Assembly: GCF_030315685.1 (NCBI RefSeq)
Contig: NZ_JASXSI010000019.1
Span: forward strand, 34,422-98,421
Direction: 5' to 3'
DNA length: 64,000 nt
From: Gordonia sp. ABSL11-1
GTDB lineage: Bacteria > Actinomycetota > Actinomycetes > Mycobacteriales > Mycobacteriaceae
The position numbers were made by a program, and so were the translations under genes. A model generated the notes under the pieces. It searched no databases, was not told where the DNA came from, and was given only the letters and a program-made list of their open reading frames with translations. Shown here in pieces: positions 60,482 through 64,000 of the stretch (its first letter is position 1; each line of letters begins with the position of its first letter).

Positions 60482-62839
60482 TCAGTCTTCCAGGGACCAG
60501 TACGTCCGCTTATCCTTGCCGAAGCCCTCCGAGCGCGTCGCGATCGCCGGATCGTCGCATCGAGACCTGGCGCTGATGAGTTGCTTGCGCGTGTATTCCT
60601 TGGCCTTGCCCGCTTCGACCACGTCATCGAGATCAACCTCGCCAGTGTCGGGGTCGCGGTGCTCCGAGATGTAGTCGATAAGGAACTTCATCTGCGGGGA
60701 CTTGCGTGGTCGGATTGTTCGGGAGTCGGCGAGCACATCATCGACACTGCGGTCGGCCCAGCCGGTAAAGCTGAACACGCCCGTCGAGGTTTTGCCCTTG
60801 GGGGTGTCGACGACCGCCTGGTCAATCCGGTAGGTGAGCGAAGGGAGATCACTCCGGCCGACGGAGTGTTTGGGCTGTGTGAAGACTCGCTCATCACCAT
60901 CGTCCGCGAACACCATCACGGCTCGGGCGACGTCCTTGAACGCACCGCTTCCGGTGATCCGACTCAGCGCATCGAGTCCAGTTGCTTTGTTGAAGTGAGC
61001 GATTGCGACCACGGCCGCGCCGGTCTCGTCGGCCATCGCGGCCAACGGCTCCAGAGCCCGCCGAACATCTTTACTGGCGTTGGCGTCCAGGCCGCCGCCG
61101 ATGGTACTCATGAGCGGGTCAACAACCACAAGCGCAACCTCGTGAGCAGTGATTTGCTCGGTAAGGAGCCCGACGTCGTCAGGCAGGCACAAGGTTGCCG
61201 AGCTGGTTTCGTGTTCAACGACTTCGACCCGCGCGATCATCGAGAGATCGGCGTGTGCAGCCATTAAACGAGGCACGAGGGTGTGTCGCCAGCTGTCCTC
61301 GGTTGCGAGGTAGAACACCCGCTTCGGGGTGCCGTAGTGCTCTCCGGGGAGTAGCCCGCGAGTGATCTTGGCGGCCAGCCAGATGCCGAAGCTCGACTTT
61401 CCCGAGCCCTCGCGGCCCGCCGCAATCGACACCATCCCACACGCGAGACGTCCATCAGTCTCAACCTCCGGGCGTGACCAGCTGTGCCCCGGCGCAACAC
61501 AGGCAATATCACCGACCACGAACGGGTCGACCGCGTCGGTTTCCGCCGATTTCGGAGCCAGGTTCCGTCCCGTGATGTCCACCCACAGCCATACGACAGG
61601 TTCGGGCTCAATTGTGTTAGCCCAGGTGATTTCGAGTCGCCGTTTCGAGGACGAAGGCATATCTCTTCCGGGTTTGTTCCCCTCAGCAGCAAGAGACATC
61701 GGCTCATCGTCGAACAAGTCCATCACTGCCATTGCCTCCCCGACATTGCCGTCAAACTCGGTCACGGCAACTGCCTGGAGCTTGCTGATGTTGTTGTGCG
61801 GCCAGCCACTGAACTGTCCGCGGTCGCCGGTCGTCCAGAAATGAAGGGGCGGGTTATCGGGGTCGTGCTGGGTGACGGTGCAACCGGCCTCGTGGGCCGT
61901 CGCAGACTTGTCGCTGGCATGGACGCCCGGGGCGGTCCACGTTTCACAGCCACACGTGTCGGTCCGCTCGGTCGGCGACCAGTCCGGACCCAGAATTTCC
62001 GCCCACGGCCGTGACTGGCTCCATTCGACAATCGACGTGGACTCGTCGGATGCACCCGCCATCTCGGACTGCCGCGCCGTTGTTGCGGCGTGCTCAGCCA
62101 AGCGACCAAGCAGCCACTCGGGGATTACGTGAACGTCACCGGTGCCCTCGTAGGCTCCCTCCTTGCGAGTGGACGGAGGAACCAGAACATACCGTTCGCC
62201 CCACATCACCGTGTAACCACCGGAAGCGGTCCACGTTCCAGATCGGCTCGGCAACTCCACGTCATCGGGGACCACGAACCAGAAATGACCGCCGTCTTTG
62301 TGTACCCAGCGGCCTCGTTCGTCGCAGACTCCCGGCGACCGGACTGTCGGTGCGAGGTCGGAGGGCGCGTCAGTGTCGGAGAGAAACGACTGCACATGAT
62401 CGGCCGTATCGCAATCCACCACAACAATGTTCGAGGGACCGAGCTTGACGCCGAGATTGATCGGGACGTCGTCGCCGAAGATGGTGACGTATTGATCGAG
62501 GTATCCGTCTAAAACGCCGGCATCAGTGGTAGCGAGGTAGTGCCCCGACTTCGACTTCACCCGTCGCCAGTCGGCTCGCCCTGCCGCTTTCGCTTCGCGC
62601 TGCGCGTCCTGATCGTCGGCGAGTCGCGCTCGCACGGTGCGGGTGTCGGCGGGAGCTTTCGATCCCGGGTACACGAACAGGGTGTGTATACCGGCGTCGG
62701 TGAGATCGCGGAGGTATTCACGCACAGCGCTGCGGTCGGTGGAAAGGGGAGCTGCGCCCAGCGTTTTCGTCAGAGCGATTGCGCGTTGCTCGATCTTCTG
62801 GGTGGCGGCGTCAGTCGCGGTAGAATGATCGCGGATCAC
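60482..62839 (-). CDS. Replication protein: Prim-Pol-like N-terminus plus RepA-type AAA ATPase
   Basis: A 785-residue protein. The N-terminal part resembles the bifunctional primase-polymerase fold (NLGVKLGPSNIVVVDCDTAD, GGHFWFVVPDD, RYVLVPPSTRKEGAYEGTG). The middle has a Cys-rich insert (DTCGCETWTAPG). The C-terminal ATPase has Walker A AAGREGSGKSSFGIWL (about residue 472), Walker B VALVVVDPLMSTIGG, and AIAHFNKATGLDALSRITGS. Such proteins start and unwind replication of plasmids, integrative elements and satellites. The start is the GTG at 62837-62839 with AAAGG 8 bases upstream. The putative origin lies immediately 3' of it, as in SaPI-type satellites. Confidence 0.85.
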   Translation of the reverse strand: MIRDHSTATDAATQKIEQRAIALTKTLGAAPLSTDRSAVREYLRDLTDAGIHTLFVYPGSKAPADTRTVRARLADDQDAQREAKAAGRADWRRVKSKSGHYLATTDAGVLDGYLDQYVTIFGDDVPINLGVKLGPSNIVVVDCDTADHVQSFLSDTDAPSDLAPTVRSPGVCDERGRWVHKDGGHFWFVVPDDVELPSRSGTWTASGGYTVMWGERYVLVPPSTRKEGAYEGTGDVHVIPEWLLGRLAEHAATTARQSEMAGASDESTSIVEWSQSRPWAEILGPDWSPTERTDTCGCETWTAPGVHASDKSATAHEAGCTVTQHDPDNPPLHFWTTGDRGQFSGWPHNNISKLQAVAVTEFDGNVGEAMAVMDLFDDEPMSLAAEGNKPGRDMPSSSKRRLEITWANTIEPEPVVWLWVDITGRNLAPKSAETDAVDPFVVGDIACVAPGHSWSRPEVETDGRLACGMVSIAAGREGSGKSSFGIWLAAKITRGLLPGEHYGTPKRVFYLATEDSWRHTLVPRLMAAHADLSMIARVEVVEHETSSATLCLPDDVGLLTEQITAHEVALVVVDPLMSTIGGGLDANASKDVRRALEPLAAMADETGAAVVAIAHFNKATGLDALSRITGSGAFKDVARAVMVFADDGDERVFTQPKHSVGRSDLPSLTYRIDQAVVDTPKGKTSTGVFSFTGWADRSVDDVLADSRTIRPRKSPQMKFLIDYISEHRDPDTGEVDLDDVVEAGKAKEYTRKQLISARSRCDDPAIATRSEGFGKDKRTYWSLED

Positions 62840-62865
62840 GTCCTCGATCCTTTCGGTGGTGTTGG

Positions 62866-62893
62866 AGGCCCCTGGATTCTCGGCTGGGGGCCT
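62866..62893 (-). other. Hairpin between the coiled-coil gene and the replication gene
   Basis: AGGCCCC (62866-62872) and GGGGCCT (62887-62893) form a 7-bp perfect stem with a 14-base loop, 27 bases upstream of the leftward replication gene start. It could attenuate transcription into the replication gene. Confidence 0.45.
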
Positions 62894-62939
62894 TCGCCGT
62901 TGTTTGTGGGAGCTGCGGGTTGGTGGATTCGCGCAGCCG

Positions 62940-63674
62940 TCACGGAAGCGAACGCAGCGATGCCACGCCGTGCGTCTCCAGGTCCCTGATCGCTCGCTGG
63001 TGGCGGGAGGCGGCCTCGGTGTTGGCGGCGATGTTCTTGGTCAGCATGGTGATTCGAGCTTGGTGCTGGTCGATCGTCGCGTCACCCCACGCAACCGTGG
63101 TTCCATCGGGCATCGCGAACGTCGAATCAAGCAGCTCCTGAGTCCACTTGATCCGCAACGACTGTTCGTACTCGGAGATCAGGCCGCTGAGATTGAGGTT
63201 GAACTGCTCTCGCCGTTCAGCTTCTCGCTCAGCTCCTTCTCGCAGGTGTATCCGAGCGGCCTCGCACTCACCGCACGGGCACCCGTCGGCGGCGGCTCCG
63301 TCCTTCCGGAGGTTGCCGTGGCCGCGTCGATCCCACCGGTATTGCTGGTTGCGCTCAGCAGTTTCGGTCTTGCGCTGCTCCGGAGTCATCGCGGCGAGTC
63401 GCTGGCGTTCAGCCTCAGCGGCGTCACGTCGTGCCTCGACTTCCGCTTTCCGTTCTGCCTCCAGCGTTCTCGCGCGCCGTCGTGCGCGCACTTCCTCAGA
63501 CAGTTGCACGATGACGAACACGTTCACGTCGCCGGGGTCGAGGGCGGGAAGCAGCTCCCTGATTGCGTCGGTGAGCTCCCTGGAAGGAATATCGCCAACG
63601 TGGCGCTCGACACGGTCGAGAAGTCTGGCGCTGACGTCGAGCTGAGTGATGATCTGGTCTGTCAGCGTGCTCAT
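62940..63674 (-). CDS. Coiled-coil protein with CxCGxC motif
   Basis: A 244-residue soluble protein. MSTLTDQIITQLDVSARLLD and DIPSRELTDAIRELLPALDP form a helical head. A long charged coiled coil follows (RARRRARTLEAERKAEVEAR and on, residues about 60-115). A CPCGECEAARIH metal-binding-like cluster lies near 138, and further helices end in HGVASLRSLP. Not recognised beyond being typical of element-encoded proteins between xis and rep. Its ATG (63672-63674) overlaps the stop of the HTH gene (ATGA). Confidence 0.6.
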   Translation of the reverse strand: MSTLTDQIITQLDVSARLLDRVERHVGDIPSRELTDAIRELLPALDPGDVNVFVIVQLSEEVRARRRARTLEAERKAEVEARRDAAEAERQRLAAMTPEQRKTETAERNQQYRWDRRGHGNLRKDGAAADGCPCGECEAARIHLREGAEREAERREQFNLNLSGLISEYEQSLRIKWTQELLDSTFAMPDGTTVAWGDATIDQHQARITMLTKNIAANTEAASRHQRAIRDLETHGVASLRSLP

Positions 63675-63895
63675 CGTGCGCCGCCGTAGATTTCCGTCGG
63701 GATCATCGGCTCCAGGAGAGCGTCGACGTCGGCTGCTTTGAGTCGGATTCTCGCCTTCGGGCGGCTGCTCAAGCGGTACGCAGGCAGACGGCCCGACGAA
63801 ATCAGCTCGCGGAGTGTGTCTTCGGAATACCGGGTGCGTTTCGCAGCCTCTGCGATCGTTTCCCACGCGGTGTGGGTCGTGCTGGCGGGTGCCAT
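63671..63895 (-). CDS. Excisionase-like helix-turn-helix protein
   Basis: A 74-residue MerR-like/HTH_17 DNA-binding protein: TAWETIAEAAKRTRYSEDTL, RELISSGRLPAYRLSSRPKA, RIRLKAADVDALLEPM. This size and pattern are those of recombination directionality factors and plasmid/ICE regulators in actinobacteria. GGGAGAGG lies about 9 bases before the ATG 63893-63895. As the first gene of the leftward array it is expected to control element excision or the rep operon. An integrase usually lies next to it and would be right of the window. Confidence 0.8.
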   Translation of the reverse strand: MAPASTTHTAWETIAEAAKRTRYSEDTLRELISSGRLPAYRLSSRPKARIRLKAADVDALLEPMIPTEIYGGAR

Positions 63896-63938
63896 TTCGG
63901 CGTCCTCTCCCTCGTAACGAGAGCCAGACCCGCAGACT

Positions 63939-63978
63939 CCTTCCGGAACCTACGGGTCAAGCCCGTGGTCGCGGAAGG
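63939..63978. promoter_or_regulatory. Nested inverted repeat upstream of the excisionase-like gene
   Basis: CCTTCCG (63939-63945) pairs with CGGAAGG (63972-63978) and, inside it, ACGGG (63952-63956) with CCCGT (63962-63966). The structure can form a cruciform or a two-tier hairpin in the control region of the leftward array. Its role is unknown; operator, attachment-arm or terminator are all possible. Confidence 0.45.
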
Positions 63979-64000
63979 GTCTATCCCTGCCTAGAGAAAA

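Larger units (their letters stand above)
51014..64000. mobile_element. Integrated mobile element, satellite- or plasmid-like (right end outside window)
   Basis: Everything to the right of tRNA-Val(CAC) differs from the conserved core. It has two rightward cargo genes (ApeA-like HEPN, UDG-family) and one leftward wHTH gene. A leftward array of about 13 genes then includes an excisionase-like HTH, a Prim-Pol/AAA replication protein, a small serine recombinase, a possible small-terminase-like protein and a capsid-like protein. An iteron region lies 3' of the replication gene. No integrase, relaxase, FtsK-type transfer gene, tail gene or large terminase is seen inside the window, so it is neither a full prophage nor an evident conjugative element. 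The left boundary is placed at the tRNA by inference. No repeat of the tRNA 3' end was found before 64000. Confidence 0.7.

Noticed and set aside
51014..64000. Complete prophage
   Set aside because: No portal, large terminase, tail, lysis or integrase genes could be recognised; only isolated phage-like genes are present.
50939..64000. Second attachment site (repeat of the tRNA-Val 3' end) inside the window
   Set aside because: Reading to 64000 I found no copy of the T-arm/acceptor sequence, so the right boundary must be outside or the tRNA is not the target.

Overview
The window is GC-rich actinobacterial DNA from a mycolic-acid-containing member of the Mycobacteriales, most likely a Gordonia-like genus. 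The evidence is an AftC arabinofuranosyltransferase, an antigen-85-type mycolyltransferase, HemQ-type (coproporphyrin-dependent) haem synthesis, IdeR, the SigA/SigB pair, and a gene order that largely follows the Mycobacterium tuberculosis sigB-sigA-dut-ceoBC-dxs-hemE-aftC neighbourhood (from memory of that genome, not computed).

Positions 1-13,300 carry peroxide defence (ahpD end, ahpC, divergent oxyR), a DUF3516-type helicase with a PAC2 gene, a lipoprotein, a DUF4192 gene, ideR, an overlapping acuC deacetylase / Pat-like acetyltransferase pair, and sigB behind an ECF-type promoter. Positions 13,300-24,900 hold small DUF proteins, a YihY membrane protein, a second SF2 helicase followed by a 15-bp tandem repeat and a strong terminator, a TSUP transporter behind a tiny cysteine-containing leader ORF, sigA, ppgK, suhB-like and cei. 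Positions 24,900-36,000 hold DUF3093/dut, DUF3710, an OB-fold protein, DUF3159, the RCK pair ceoB/ceoC divergent from a KimA-like permease, a TRAM methyltransferase and dxs. Positions 36,000-48,600 hold rnd, DUF3000, hemE-hemG-hemQ, msrB-aftC, a lipoprotein of the TAP-hydrolase type, a RibD-like reductase, zapE, a sugar-phosphate mutarotase, a GNAT and a DUF1622 protein. A decayed carboxymuconolactone-decarboxylase fragment and a REP-like palindrome follow, then a mycolyltransferase and four tRNA genes: Gly-Cys-Val leftward and Val(CAC) rightward.

From the rightward tRNA-Val (50,939-51,013) to the right edge the content changes to an accessory element. On the tRNA side it carries an ApeA-like HEPN defence gene and a UDG-family gene. 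A long leftward gene array then runs from an excisionase-like HTH (63,671-63,895) through a Prim-Pol/AAA replication protein, an iteron-type origin 3' of that gene, a possible small-terminase-like HTH protein, a small serine recombinase, several unknown genes, a capsid-like protein and an HExxH protein. No full integrase is inside the window, so the right end lies beyond it. This layout resembles a phage satellite (PICI-like) or integrative plasmid and is the most interesting part of the window.

A recurrent signal is a TANNNT hexamer exactly 6-7 bases before the start codon (oxyR, acuC, the TSUP leader ORF, dut, the KimA-like gene, aftC, zapE, GNAT, DUF1622, the ApeA-like gene, the UDG gene, the serine recombinase). 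It predicts many leaderless transcripts in both the core and the island. All functional calls come from reading the sequence; no searches were run.
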